From the NCBI RefSeq assembly GCF_004295645.1, contig NZ_CP034752.1, positions 4,186,001-4,250,000 of the forward strand: 64,000 nucleotides of DNA, given 5' to 3'. The notes under the pieces were generated by a model. It saw only the letters and a program-made list of their open reading frames with translations, was not told the origin of the DNA and did not search any database. The first letter of the stretch is position 1. Every line of letters begins with the position of its first letter. Source of the DNA: Limnobaculum zhutongyuii (GTDB lineage: Bacteria > Pseudomonadota > Gammaproteobacteria > Enterobacterales > Enterobacteriaceae). Made by a program: the position numbers and the translations under genes. Below, piece by piece: positions 54,435 to 63,481 of this stretch.

Positions 54435-54535
54435 GCGCGGGATAAAATTTGGCGAAAACGCGGTAGAGATGATATTTTTATGTCCTGTTAACTGAATCCG
54501 CGAAAGCATTTGCTTATCAATGTTAAGGAAGTACC

Positions 54536-55093
54536 ATGCAAAAGTTAGTCAAAATTGTAGGAGTCTGTTTGTTTGCCGCCAGCCTGATGGCTTGTGACGG
54601 CAGTAAAGACCAACCGGCAGCAACCGGAAGTGGTACTTCAGCAGAACAATCCGGCCAGACCAGCGTATTAGGCGGTAAGGTCAACTTCACCGTTCCGGAT
54701 GGCCTACAGGATCAGAGCGGTAAGAGCGGCTCTCAGGCAACCAATATGGCGGTATATGCCGATAATGCAGCGCAGAAAATGCTGATTGTTATCAGCAGCT
54801 CAATGCCAGATGACACCTTAGAAAATCTGATTACCCGTATGGAAGCGCAACAAAAAATGCGCGATGCTGAACTGGTGGTAGTTAAAAAAGAAGAAGTGAC
54901 TGCCGATGGCCAAAAACTTCAGCGCCTTGATACCGCTATTCGCATCGACGGTAAGAAAAACTACTCATCAACGCTGCTGGGTCAGATCGATAAGCAACTG
55001 CTGACCATGCAGTTAACCTACCCAATTGAACAGCAAGAAGATGCTGAAAAAGCAATTAATCAGTTCATCAGCTCACTGAAAATCAAACCATAA
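54536..55093 (+). CDS. dcrB: Lipoprotein DcrB
   Basis: 185 residues, the same as E. coli. The signal peptide ends in a lipobox, ASLMAC, so the mature N-terminus is lipidated Cys20. A Ser/Gly-rich spacer precedes a small alpha/beta domain. In E. coli DcrB is needed for phage C1/C6 infection and supports lipoprotein maturation. AAGGAAG precedes the ATG. It follows yhhQ by 101 bp. Confidence 0.94.
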   Translation: MQKLVKIVGVCLFAASLMACDGSKDQPAATGSGTSAEQSGQTSVLGGKVNFTVPDGLQDQSGKSGSQATNMAVYADNAAQKMLIVISSSMPDDTLENLITRMEAQQKMRDAELVVVKKEEVTADGQKLQRLDTAIRIDGKKNYSSTLLGQIDKQLLTMQLTYPIEQQEDAEKAINQFISSLKIKP

Positions 55094-55114
55094 TATTGCC
55101 AGTTTCAGCGCAAT

Positions 55115-55142
55115 AAAAAAGGGGCACCCGATTGGCTGCCCC
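55115..55142 (-). terminator. glpACB terminator
   Basis: GGGGCA (55121-55126) pairs with TGCCCC (55137-55142). On the minus strand the hairpin is followed by six Ts (complement of 55115-55120). It lies between dcrB and glpC and may also stop dcrB. Confidence 0.8.
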
Positions 55143-55201
55143 TGATAACAACGCCATCCCTACAATGTCCCGTTATCTAATATCACTATTATAATCTTCG
55201 T

Positions 55202-56404
55202 TTATTCTGCTAATGCCTGAGCCAGTAAGGTTATTGGGTGTTCACACTTCTTACTGGTGGACATCTCAATTTGCCACTTACAGGTTTCACAATCCGACAC
55301 TACAAAATCAACGCCGCTCTCTTCAATCTGACGGAACAGCGATGCACCTATCCCTTGCGACGTTTCATAGTTCTCTTTCTTAAAGCCATAAGTCCCGGCT
55401 ATGCCACAACACTGAGACTCCAGCACGATTAACTCAACGCCGGGAATACGCTCCAACAACGCCAGGGTATATGCCGTCCATCCCATCTTCTCCATATGAC
55501 ATGGCGTATGGTAGGCAATACGTATCGGAGTATGTTTCAGCTTAAGCTCCCGCCCTTCAGACAGCAGGCGATAGAGATAACGCGTTGCCAGCTCAACCTG
55601 TTCACGCACCGGTGAGGTATCAATTCCCAGTAAATGCGGGTACTCATCCCGTAGGGTAAACGTACAGGTGGAAGAGGTTGCGACAACAGGAATACCTTTG
55701 CCAATCACTGCATCAACCAGCGATTCAGCATTCACTTTAGCCTGCTTTTTCGCCTGATCGATAAATCCGTTGGCAATCAACGGAACACCACAGCACTTCT
55801 CTCTTTTGAGTAATTGCACCCCAATACCCATGGCGTTAAACACCCGCACCAGATCTTTACCCAACTGCGGATGGTTATAGTTAACGAAACAGCCGTGGAA
55901 AAATGCAATCTGTTCATCAAATTTTTGCTGCTCTGCCGCCTGCTTGCGATACCAGTGGCGGAAAGTACCAAAAGAGTACTTCGGTAACTGACGACGATGG
56001 TCAATTTTCAGTGCACTATCCAGCAATTGTTTAACCGGTTTCAACCCCACAGTGGCATTCACGATAGGAGCAAACGGGGTAGAAAGGGTCCCCATTAAGT
56101 CGGTATTGCTAAGGATGGCATCACGCAGCTTGAACTTAGGCTTGCTGTAGTTAATCCGCGCACGCTGAATAATATCGCCAATCTTCACATCTGACGGGCA
56201 GGCGACTTCACAGCGTTTACAGTTGGTACAGTATTTCAGGGCTTCATCAAACAGTGATGGGTCTTTTAAGCGTAAACGCTCACCGTCAGGCCCCGCTTGT
56301 TTGGGCCCCGGATAGTTAGGATTCACTTTTGCCACCGGGCAATAAGTAGTACAGGCGGTACATTTAATACAGTTCTCAAAACTGTTATCCGTTGTCAGGC
56401 TCAT
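55202..56404 (-). CDS. glpC: Anaerobic glycerol-3-phosphate dehydrogenase subunit C
   Basis: 400 residues (E. coli GlpC is 396). Two 4Fe-4S motifs are near the N-terminus, CIKCTACTTYCP and CTNCKRCEVACP, and two Cys-rich CCG domains (KCCGVPL, QCCGIAG) are in the C-terminal half. It anchors GlpAB to the membrane and passes electrons to menaquinone. It overlaps glpB by four bases. Confidence 0.97.
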   Translation of the reverse strand: MSLTTDNSFENCIKCTACTTYCPVAKVNPNYPGPKQAGPDGERLRLKDPSLFDEALKYCTNCKRCEVACPSDVKIGDIIQRARINYSKPKFKLRDAILSNTDLMGTLSTPFAPIVNATVGLKPVKQLLDSALKIDHRRQLPKYSFGTFRHWYRKQAAEQQKFDEQIAFFHGCFVNYNHPQLGKDLVRVFNAMGIGVQLLKREKCCGVPLIANGFIDQAKKQAKVNAESLVDAVIGKGIPVVATSSTCTFTLRDEYPHLLGIDTSPVREQVELATRYLYRLLSEGRELKLKHTPIRIAYHTPCHMEKMGWTAYTLALLERIPGVELIVLESQCCGIAGTYGFKKENYETSQGIGASLFRQIEESGVDFVVSDCETCKWQIEMSTSKKCEHPITLLAQALAE

Positions 56405-57666
56405 GCTGCCACCTCCGACAGGGCAAGGATCTGTTCTGCGGCATATTGTGCAGTCACCAGAGAAACGCCAGCCCCACAGCCTTGCGATATCGGATCATAA
56501 CCACCCAATACCGCGCCAATGATATAAAGATTATTTAATGACTGACCTGCTACCGTGCCGTGCAGTTGGCTATCGGTTTTAACGCCAAAGCGCAAATAGG
56601 GTTGAGCAGAGAACATGCTTTCCTGCGTCCAGTCAGCGCGTTGTGCGGCATCATGGACATCCAGGCCAAACACCGGCTCATAAATACGATCAAACTCAGC
56701 AATTAAACCATTACTAAAGAAACTACCGCTGGCTAAGACCACTTGCTGGGCAACTACCGGAATATCGGTATGGTTACGGGTATAAATACGCGTGACATTT
56801 TGACCTTCGGTTTCAGCTCGCAGCACCGCATCGCCCGGCATAAACTGACCGCCCAATTGTTGGAAACGGCGGCGTAACGCCATATGCATACGCATGCCTA
56901 ATAAGGATGGCGGCAAAGTTGGCACCAGCATAACTGGCTTACCCACTCTCTGGCGTAACAGAGTAACTGCATCCGGATTTTCCAGACCAATACAGGCTGG
57001 CAGAATCAGCGCTTCCACATCACCCGATAAACGAATCAGTTCTTCCGCCAGTAATTCGGTGTTTTCTGGCAAATCAAGCACTCTGGCTATATTGATCGCT
57101 CGGAACTCGCTCGGGTTGTTACGTAAACGATCCAGCGCGGGAACATGCAGATAATCAGTAATAACCTCGATGCCTTTATCGCTCAAAGAACCTGCCGCCA
57201 GTTGAGGTTGGAAGTCCAGAAAACCCTCAATACCCACTATGGCTATTTTCTTCCACGGCAACGGCTGTTCCAGTTCAGCAACCGGTACTTCCGTCGGGCT
57301 TAACCAGGTCGCCCGTAACGTACCTAACGGCGTGACGCGCAGATGGTTCTGTTCAATATCACCATAAAACCGTAAACCGCAGTCGTTCAGCAAACGCCGG
57401 GCCTCTGCCGCCATTCGGCTGACGCATTCTGCTCCCAGTAGAGAATAGGGATGTTCCGGTGATAGCGTTGCCAACTCAGCCAGAGGATGGCTTATTGCCG
57501 AACCGTCTTCCCGATAGCTAAGAAAATCCAGCGAGCCCGAGGAGAAATGCAACGCACTCTGCCCGGCACTGATAATCGCACAGCGCTTGCCCTGTTCTGC
57601 CAGCCTGATACCGCAAGTTAGCCCAGCCAGACCGCCGCCAATAATTGCCACATCAAATTTCATCAT
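56401..57666 (-). CDS. glpB: Anaerobic glycerol-3-phosphate dehydrogenase subunit B
   Basis: 421 residues (E. coli GlpB is 419). It begins with a dinucleotide-binding motif, AIIGGGLAGLTCGIRLAEQG, and ends with GGYDPISQGCGAGVSLVTAQYA. It holds FMN and mediates electron flow from GlpA to GlpC. It overlaps glpA by 14 bp. Confidence 0.97.
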   Translation of the reverse strand: MMKFDVAIIGGGLAGLTCGIRLAEQGKRCAIISAGQSALHFSSGSLDFLSYREDGSAISHPLAELATLSPEHPYSLLGAECVSRMAAEARRLLNDCGLRFYGDIEQNHLRVTPLGTLRATWLSPTEVPVAELEQPLPWKKIAIVGIEGFLDFQPQLAAGSLSDKGIEVITDYLHVPALDRLRNNPSEFRAINIARVLDLPENTELLAEELIRLSGDVEALILPACIGLENPDAVTLLRQRVGKPVMLVPTLPPSLLGMRMHMALRRRFQQLGGQFMPGDAVLRAETEGQNVTRIYTRNHTDIPVVAQQVVLASGSFFSNGLIAEFDRIYEPVFGLDVHDAAQRADWTQESMFSAQPYLRFGVKTDSQLHGTVAGQSLNNLYIIGAVLGGYDPISQGCGAGVSLVTAQYAAEQILALSEVAA

Positions 57667-59296
57667 TCTTCTCCACCCCGGACGGAGCGTCTAAACCGCA
57701 CAGCCCCATATAAACCCAGTTGGTAAACTCGCTTTCCCGTAGCGCATCTCCCCACGCAATAGGCCGGACGCCTTTCCACCGTTCGTTCAGGAAAGTCGAT
57801 AATTGCGTCAACGACTGTTGTGGAGAAGAGACTTTAAAACGGTTCAACAGACCAGCAGCCCGGCAGGCGCACAGCTCTCCCTGACAGGTACCCATTCCCA
57901 CACGAGTACGACGGCGCAGGTCGATCAGATTGTTTACCGTTAATGAATCCACGGCATAACGCACCTCTCCCGCCGTCACCGCTTCACATTCGCACACCAG
58001 ACTATTATCTAAACGACCGTTAGCAATAAGTTGAGTGGCTCTATCCCCATGACGATAAACTGCAGATCCACGAATGGTTGATGGTAAAGAGATCACTTTA
58101 CGTAATGTTTCTTCTGCGGAATTGCGCGAACCCGGCAGCGCCTCTTCAGCGGTAGTACATTTGGCGCTATGACCTAATTTTTCACAGACTTTATCTGTTG
58201 CCCATTCCGCCATCAGACGATAAGTCATCAACTTACCGCCGGTAATAGTAATAAAGCCTTCCAGTCCGTCGCGTACCGCGTGATCCAATAAAACAATGCC
58301 GCGACTCACATTACGACCTGAAGGGTCATCATCACTGGCAACCAGCGGACGAACACCGGCATACGCTCGCAAAATGCGCGTTTGTGCCATTTTAGGGGAG
58401 AGTTTGGTCCCTTCACGAATCAGAACGTCCACCTCTTCTGGGGTGACAATCATGTTATCTATCTGGTCGTAAGGAATACGGGTTGAAGTCGTACCAATTA
58501 ACGAGATAGTGTCTCCCGGCACCAAAATATCAGCATCGGCAGGCTTACGGCAGCGGTTGATCACCATATTGTTAATACGGTGTCCCATAATTAATAAAGC
58601 GCCTTTTGCCGGGAACATACGCACACGCAGATCAGCATATTCCGCAATATTTTGCCCCCAGATACCACCCGCATTCACCACAATCGACGCATAAATATCT
58701 TTGGTCTCTTTTTTGTAGTGGTCGAATACTTTCACGCCGGTCACCCGGTCATTATGGCGAATCAGGCCAATTACTTCGTGATAAGTCAAAACCTGTGCGC
58801 CATGTTCCCGCGCATCCAACATGTTAGCTGCGGTTAAGCGAAAAGGATCGACGGTTCCGTCCGGTACCCGCACAGCGCCCAACATGGTTGGGTTGGCTGA
58901 AGGTTCCAGTCTTAACGCTTCTTTTGGATCCAGCGCCTGAGCATTAATTCCAGCCCGTTGGCAGGCCTCAATAAAAGTAGACTGAAACGCAATATCATCT
59001 TCCGGTAACGTCAAAAACAGACCATCTGTTGGTTCCACGCAGTGACGGGCAATGCGCTTCAGGATCATGTTCTCTTCGATACATTCGCGAGCCGATTCCG
59101 CATCGGTTACCGCGTACCGGGCTCCGCTATGTAATAAGCCATGGTTACGACCTGTGGCGCCAGTGGCAATATCATGACGCTCCAACAAAATAGTTCGCAA
59201 TCCACGACGAGAACAGTCACGGGCAATACCCGCACCTGTTGCGCCACCACCAATAATGATGACATCCATCTCTGCTGGGGAAAAACCGCTCATCAT
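57653..59296 (-). CDS. glpA: Anaerobic glycerol-3-phosphate dehydrogenase subunit A
   Basis: 547 residues from ATG 59296, with GGGAG 8 bp upstream (E. coli GlpA is 542). The FAD site is IIIGGGATGAGIARDCSRRG. The C-terminal BFD-like domain has the Cys pattern CECEAVTAGEV and CQGELCACRAAG. It is the catalytic subunit that oxidises G3P with fumarate or nitrate as final acceptor. It is the first gene of glpACB, divergent from glpT. Confidence 0.97.
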   Translation of the reverse strand: MMSGFSPAEMDVIIIGGGATGAGIARDCSRRGLRTILLERHDIATGATGRNHGLLHSGARYAVTDAESARECIEENMILKRIARHCVEPTDGLFLTLPEDDIAFQSTFIEACQRAGINAQALDPKEALRLEPSANPTMLGAVRVPDGTVDPFRLTAANMLDAREHGAQVLTYHEVIGLIRHNDRVTGVKVFDHYKKETKDIYASIVVNAGGIWGQNIAEYADLRVRMFPAKGALLIMGHRINNMVINRCRKPADADILVPGDTISLIGTTSTRIPYDQIDNMIVTPEEVDVLIREGTKLSPKMAQTRILRAYAGVRPLVASDDDPSGRNVSRGIVLLDHAVRDGLEGFITITGGKLMTYRLMAEWATDKVCEKLGHSAKCTTAEEALPGSRNSAEETLRKVISLPSTIRGSAVYRHGDRATQLIANGRLDNSLVCECEAVTAGEVRYAVDSLTVNNLIDLRRRTRVGMGTCQGELCACRAAGLLNRFKVSSPQQSLTQLSTFLNERWKGVRPIAWGDALRESEFTNWVYMGLCGLDAPSGVEKNDEI

Positions 59297-59672
59297 CAAT
59301 TACTCCCGGTCCTGTATTGCTTATATAAAGAATTTCTCATACTGCTATTTACGCATAATCTCAAACAAAATTGTTTGATAAGGAGCAAATTCGAACACAA
59401 ATAAAAGCATAAACGCTCATAAAAGAACATTTATGTGATAACAGTCACAACAAACTCATAAATTAAACACAATTTGTGTTAAAAAAATGATACATTTCGC
59501 GCCGAATAAGACAACAGTCATATAATTCGCCTTGTGTCACATATCATTTGATAATAAATGAGTAATATAGTGAGCGATAAAGAAAATAATGTGAGCATAT
59601 AAATCATGACTCACCCTAATAACAATACTCATACGACCATTACAGAGATGAATCATCGCCAGTGGAGGCACT
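59297..59672. other. Divergent glpA-glpT control region
   Basis: 376 bp between the two start codons. It contains a CRP-type site (59434-59449) and a palindrome TCAAACAAAATTGTTTGA at 59361-59378. A second palindrome, AACACAA-T-TTGTGTT, is at 59466-59480, and a GlpR-like half-site TTCGAACA at 59390-59397. A perfect -10 TATAAT (59521-59526) is oriented toward glpT. CRP, FNR/ArcA and GlpR control is known for this region in E. coli. Confidence 0.6.
59434..59449. promoter_or_regulatory. CRP operator in glpA-glpT region
   Basis: TGTGATAACAGTCACA matches TGTGA-N6-TCACA at all ten fixed bases. It lies about 82 bp upstream of the glpT -10 centre and about 145 bp from the glpA start, consistent with cAMP-CRP activation of both units. 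Confidence 0.75.
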
Positions 59673-61031
59673 ATGTTAAGTATGTTTAAACCCGCGCAAC
59701 ATATTGCGCGCTTACCAAAGGATCAGATAGATCCGACCTACCGCAAGTTGCGGTGGCAGATCTTTATGGGGATTTTCTTTGGCTATGCAGCCTATTATTT
59801 AGTTCGTAAAAACTTTGCTCTGGCTATGCCTTACTTAGTTGAGCAAGGCTTTAGCCGCGGAGATCTGGGCTTCGCTCTTTCCGGTATCTCTATTGCTTAC
59901 GGATTCTCCAAATTTATTATGGGTTCCGTTTCTGACCGTTCAAACCCACGCGTATTCTTACCTGCCGGTTTGATACTGGCTTCATTAGTGATGCTGCTTA
60001 TGGGCTTCGTGCCATGGGCAACCTCCAGCATCATGGTCATGTTCGTTTTACTGTTCGTCTGTGGTTGGTTCCAGGGTATGGGTTGGCCTCCATGTGGCCG
60101 TACCATGGTTCACTGGTGGTCACAAAAAGAACGTGGCGGTATCGTTTCAATCTGGAACTGTGCGCATAACGTGGGTGGCGGTATTCCTCCTCTGTTATTC
60201 CTGTTAGGTATGGCATGGTTTAACGACTGGAAAGCCGCATTCTATATGCCTGCTATGGCAGCCATCGTTATCGCTATTATTGCTTTTGCTCTGATGCGTG
60301 ATACTCCGCAATCTTGTGGTTTACCACCGATTGAAGAGTACAAAAATGACTATCCGCCTGACTACTCTCATGAAGCAGAAGAAGAACTGACTGCAAAAGA
60401 GATCTTCATGCGTTATGTGTTCCCTAACAAACTGCTGTGGTATATCGCCATTGCTAACGTTTTCGTTTATTTACTGCGTTACGGCATTCTGGACTGGTCA
60501 CCAACTTACCTGAAAGAAGTGAAACACTTTGCGCTGGATAAATCATCCTGGGCTTACTTCTTCTACGAGTATGCGGGTATTCCGGGCACCTTACTGTGCG
60601 GCTGGATGTCAGATAAGGTCTTTAAAGGCAATCGTGGTGCAACCGGCGTATTCTTCATGGTGCTGGTTACTATCGCCACTGTGGTTTACTGGATGAACCC
60701 TCCGGGCAACCCAGGCATCGATATGGCTTGTATGACGGTTATCGGCTTCCTGATCTATGGTCCGGTTATGTTAATCGGTCTGCACGCTCTGGAATTAGCT
60801 CCGAAGAAAGCTGCGGGTACCGCAGCAGGCTTTACCGGTCTGTTCGGTTATCTGGGTGGTTCTGTAGCGGCCAGCGCCATTGTTGGTTACACCGTTGACT
60901 TCTTCGGTTGGGACGGTGGCTTTATGGTGATGATCGGCGGTAGCTGCCTGGCAGTTGTGCTGCTGGTATTAACCATGATCAGCGAAAACAAACATAAAGC
61001 TGAAATGCTGGCTAAACAAGCAGCAGAATAA
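59673..61031 (+). CDS. glpT: Glycerol-3-phosphate transporter GlpT
   Basis: 452 residues, as in E. coli. An MFS antiporter with 12 helices. The conserved LVRKNFALAMPYLVEQGFSR, with the substrate Arg, WPPCGRTMVHWWSQKERGG and LLRYGILDWSPTYLKEV are all present. It exchanges external G3P for phosphate and also takes up fosfomycin in E. coli. GGAGG precedes the ATG. It is the first gene of glpTQ. Confidence 0.98.
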   Translation: MLSMFKPAQHIARLPKDQIDPTYRKLRWQIFMGIFFGYAAYYLVRKNFALAMPYLVEQGFSRGDLGFALSGISIAYGFSKFIMGSVSDRSNPRVFLPAGLILASLVMLLMGFVPWATSSIMVMFVLLFVCGWFQGMGWPPCGRTMVHWWSQKERGGIVSIWNCAHNVGGGIPPLLFLLGMAWFNDWKAAFYMPAMAAIVIAIIAFALMRDTPQSCGLPPIEEYKNDYPPDYSHEAEEELTAKEIFMRYVFPNKLLWYIAIANVFVYLLRYGILDWSPTYLKEVKHFALDKSSWAYFFYEYAGIPGTLLCGWMSDKVFKGNRGATGVFFMVLVTIATVVYWMNPPGNPGIDMACMTVIGFLIYGPVMLIGLHALELAPKKAAGTAAGFTGLFGYLGGSVAASAIVGYTVDFFGWDGGFMVMIGGSCLAVVLLVLTMISENKHKAEMLAKQAAE

Positions 61032-61080
61032 TCATTAGTTAAATACTGTCGTCGAAACAAATCGTCGGCAGTTCAAAATA

Positions 61081-61121
61081 ATACCCGCGGAAGTCACAAA
61101 GATGTCATGTTCCGCGGGTAT
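61081..61121 (+). terminator. Intercistronic hairpin between glpT and glpQ
   Basis: A perfect 12-bp stem, ATACCCGCGGAA (61081-61092) / TTCCGCGGGTAT (61110-61121), with a 17-nt loop. No T run follows, so it may protect the glpT mRNA end or weaken read-through rather than stop transcription. Confidence 0.5.
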
Positions 61122-61265
61122 CATCGCCCGCAGTTATCCAACTGATACACAATAAGAAAGATAAGACACACTCTGAAAAACGCACCGCACCCGCAGTGGG
61201 GTTTCCAGACGCTCTTCCCCTCTGCGTACGTTATTACCTACACCAAAAGATGGAGAAGGAAACTT

Positions 61266-62357
61266 ATGAAAATAGGTTTTAAAACGTTACTTACGGGTCT
61301 TGTACTCAGCATGTCTATGGCTTCTGTCGCTGATGCTGCCACCGATAAAAATGACAAAATCGTTATTGCTCACCGCGGAGCCAGTGGTTATCTGCCAGAA
61401 CACACACTCCCTTCCAAAGCGATGGCCTATCAGCAAGGTGCTGACTTTCTTGAACAAGATCTGGTGATGACCAAAGACGATCGTCTGGTGGTGCTGCATG
61501 ACCACTATCTGGACCGGGTAACCGATGTTGCCGAGCGCTTCCCTGACCGGGCACGTAAAGATGGCCGCTATTACGCCATCGACTTCACTCTGGACGAAAT
61601 CAAATCATTAAAGTTCACCGAAGGGTTTGATATTAAAGACGGCAAAAAAGTACAGTCTTATCCAGGCCGCTTCCCAATGGGTAAATCTGACTTCCGTATT
61701 CATACCTTTGAAGAAGAGATTGAGTTTATTCAGGGCCTGAACCACTCAACCGGCAAAAACATTGGTATCTACCCAGAAATTAAAGCCCCATGGTTCCACC
61801 GCAGTGAAGGTAAAGATATTTCAGTGAAAACGCTGGAAGTGCTGAAGAAGTATGGTTACAGCCAAAAAAGCGATAACGTTTATCTGCAATGTTTTGATTT
61901 CAATGAGCTTAAACGTATTAAAACTGAGTTAATGCCAAAAGCCGGCGTTGATTTGAAGCTGGTCCAGCTTATCGCTTTCACCGACTGGGAAGAGACCTTT
62001 GAGCCAAATGCCGAAGGCAAACTGGTTAACTATAGCTATGACTGGATGTTCAAGCCGGGCGGTATGCAAGAAATCGCTAAATACGCCGATGGTATTGGTC
62101 CACAGTATCCGATGTTGCTGGATGTAGAAGCTTCCAAACCTGAGCATGTAAAACTGTCTACCATGGCAAAAGAAGCCCACGACAGCGGTATGGTGATCCA
62201 CCCTTACACCCTACGTGCCGATGCCTTACCTAAATACGCTACCAGCATGAATCAACTGCTGGACGTGATGTACAACCAGGCAAAAGTGGAAGGCTTGTTC
62301 ACCGACTTCCCTGATATGGCAGTGCAGTTCCTGCAAAAAGAGGGACAGCATAAGTAA
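61266..62357 (+). CDS. glpQ: Periplasmic glycerophosphodiester phosphodiesterase
   Basis: 363 residues (E. coli GlpQ is 358). A signal peptide ends at ASVADA-A. The GDPD core includes IVIAHRGASGYLPEHTLPS and HDHYLDRVTDVAERFP, carrying catalytic His and the Ca2+ ligands. It hydrolyses glycerophosphodiesters to an alcohol and G3P, the substrate of GlpT. AAGGA precedes the ATG. Confidence 0.97.
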   Translation: MKIGFKTLLTGLVLSMSMASVADAATDKNDKIVIAHRGASGYLPEHTLPSKAMAYQQGADFLEQDLVMTKDDRLVVLHDHYLDRVTDVAERFPDRARKDGRYYAIDFTLDEIKSLKFTEGFDIKDGKKVQSYPGRFPMGKSDFRIHTFEEEIEFIQGLNHSTGKNIGIYPEIKAPWFHRSEGKDISVKTLEVLKKYGYSQKSDNVYLQCFDFNELKRIKTELMPKAGVDLKLVQLIAFTDWEETFEPNAEGKLVNYSYDWMFKPGGMQEIAKYADGIGPQYPMLLDVEASKPEHVKLSTMAKEAHDSGMVIHPYTLRADALPKYATSMNQLLDVMYNQAKVEGLFTDFPDMAVQFLQKEGQHK

Positions 62358-62366
62358 TTACCATGG

Positions 62367-62390
62367 GGCATAGTCGCTTTGCGCTATGCC
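62367..62390 (+). terminator. Hairpin after glpQ
   Basis: GGCATAG (62367-62373) pairs with CTATGCC (62384-62390); an inner CGC/GCG caps a TTT loop. A T-rich stretch follows. It is 10 bp past the glpQ stop. Confidence 0.65.
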
Positions 62391-62491
62391 TCATTTGTTA
62401 TCTCATTACTGATATTTGTTTATCCACGATCGTTTAACCGTCATGCACACTGGCATGGCATATTTCATCAGATAATTGCGGAAACCAGTAT

Positions 62492-63415
62492 ATGAAACAT
62501 CAATATCTTGCATTAAGCCTCGCACTTGCCACGTTCTCATTTCCTGCTCTGGCAGCAACCAACCTTTGTGATTCCAGCTATCGTGATGCAATTCCTAAAT
62601 ATGAATATCAACTCAAAAAAACCTTTGAAGTGGATGGACGTCAGGGCATCACTACCGACGGTAAGTTTTACTATGTTTCTGGCAGTACTACCCTGTCGAA
62701 ATACGATTTGCAGGGCAATCTGATCAGCACCAATAAAACACCATTTGAAGGCTATAAAATTCCAGCTAACCATATTGGTGATATTGATGTGTATAACAAT
62801 GAAATCTATGTTTCTTCTGAATGGTTTATGGATGGCGTCGGTAAAGATATTCAAATCGCAGTGCATGATGCAGATACGCTAAAGCTAAAGCTAAAGAGAA
62901 CCTTCCCATTTAATCCGGATTCGGGCCAGCAGGAAGTTTCTGCTATCACCGTTGATAAAGTGAATAACAGTATTTGGATGGCGTCCTGGGTTGGGGAAGA
63001 AAGCGGTCGTTATTTGTATGAATACGATCTTGCCAACGGTCAGTACAAACGAAAAGTACACTTACAGCCAGTACCTCAATGGATTCAGGGAATTGTTGCC
63101 TATCAGGGGGATATTTACCTGACTGCCGATGATGGTACCGCCGATGACAAAGAAGTGGATAACCTTTACCGGGTTAAAATTGATAACAATAAGAGTAATG
63201 CATCGGTAGTGTTGGAAAGAGCTTTCACCGATTTTAAAGACTACGGTGAAATTGAAGGTGTCGCCATTAATCCACAAACTCATGAACTGCTGGTGCACTC
63301 CAACCGGGGAAAACAAATTGTCCTGGGGATGCCAAAAGGCTTCTATCCGGGATATGACCGAGAGATCAGTGAAGTTTATGTCTACGGTATGGAGCCGGTT
63401 TGCAAAACAAAATAG
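62492..63415 (+). CDS. Exported beta-propeller-like protein of unknown function
   Basis: 307 residues with a clear signal peptide (residues 1-21, cleaved at PALA-A). The mature part shows repeating short strands with turns: GKFYYVSGSTTLSKYDLQGN, NEIYVSSEWFM, NSIWMASWVGEE, GDIYLTADD, and EIEGVAINPQTHELLVHSN near the end. This suggests a six-bladed propeller like the SdiA-regulated/phytase-like group (inference from pattern). Cys26 and Cys304 could link the two ends by a disulfide. It follows glpQ in the same direction by 134 bp with a hairpin between; a role with extracytoplasmic phosphodiesters is possible but unproven. Confidence 0.7.
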   Translation: MKHQYLALSLALATFSFPALAATNLCDSSYRDAIPKYEYQLKKTFEVDGRQGITTDGKFYYVSGSTTLSKYDLQGNLISTNKTPFEGYKIPANHIGDIDVYNNEIYVSSEWFMDGVGKDIQIAVHDADTLKLKLKRTFPFNPDSGQQEVSAITVDKVNNSIWMASWVGEESGRYLYEYDLANGQYKRKVHLQPVPQWIQGIVAYQGDIYLTADDGTADDKEVDNLYRVKIDNNKSNASVVLERAFTDFKDYGEIEGVAINPQTHELLVHSNRGKQIVLGMPKGFYPGYDREISEVYVYGMEPVCKTK

Positions 63416-63430
63416 GCTGACAAAAACAAC

Positions 63431-63454
63431 CCGACCAGCAGTTACGCTGGTCGG
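63431..63454. terminator. Bidirectional hairpin between the propeller gene and yigL
   Basis: A perfect 9-bp stem, CCGACCAGC (63431-63439) / GCTGGTCGG (63446-63454), with a 6-nt loop, between convergent stops. Confidence 0.75.
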
Positions 63455-63481
63455 AATTTAACAAATTACACGCCGAAGCAA

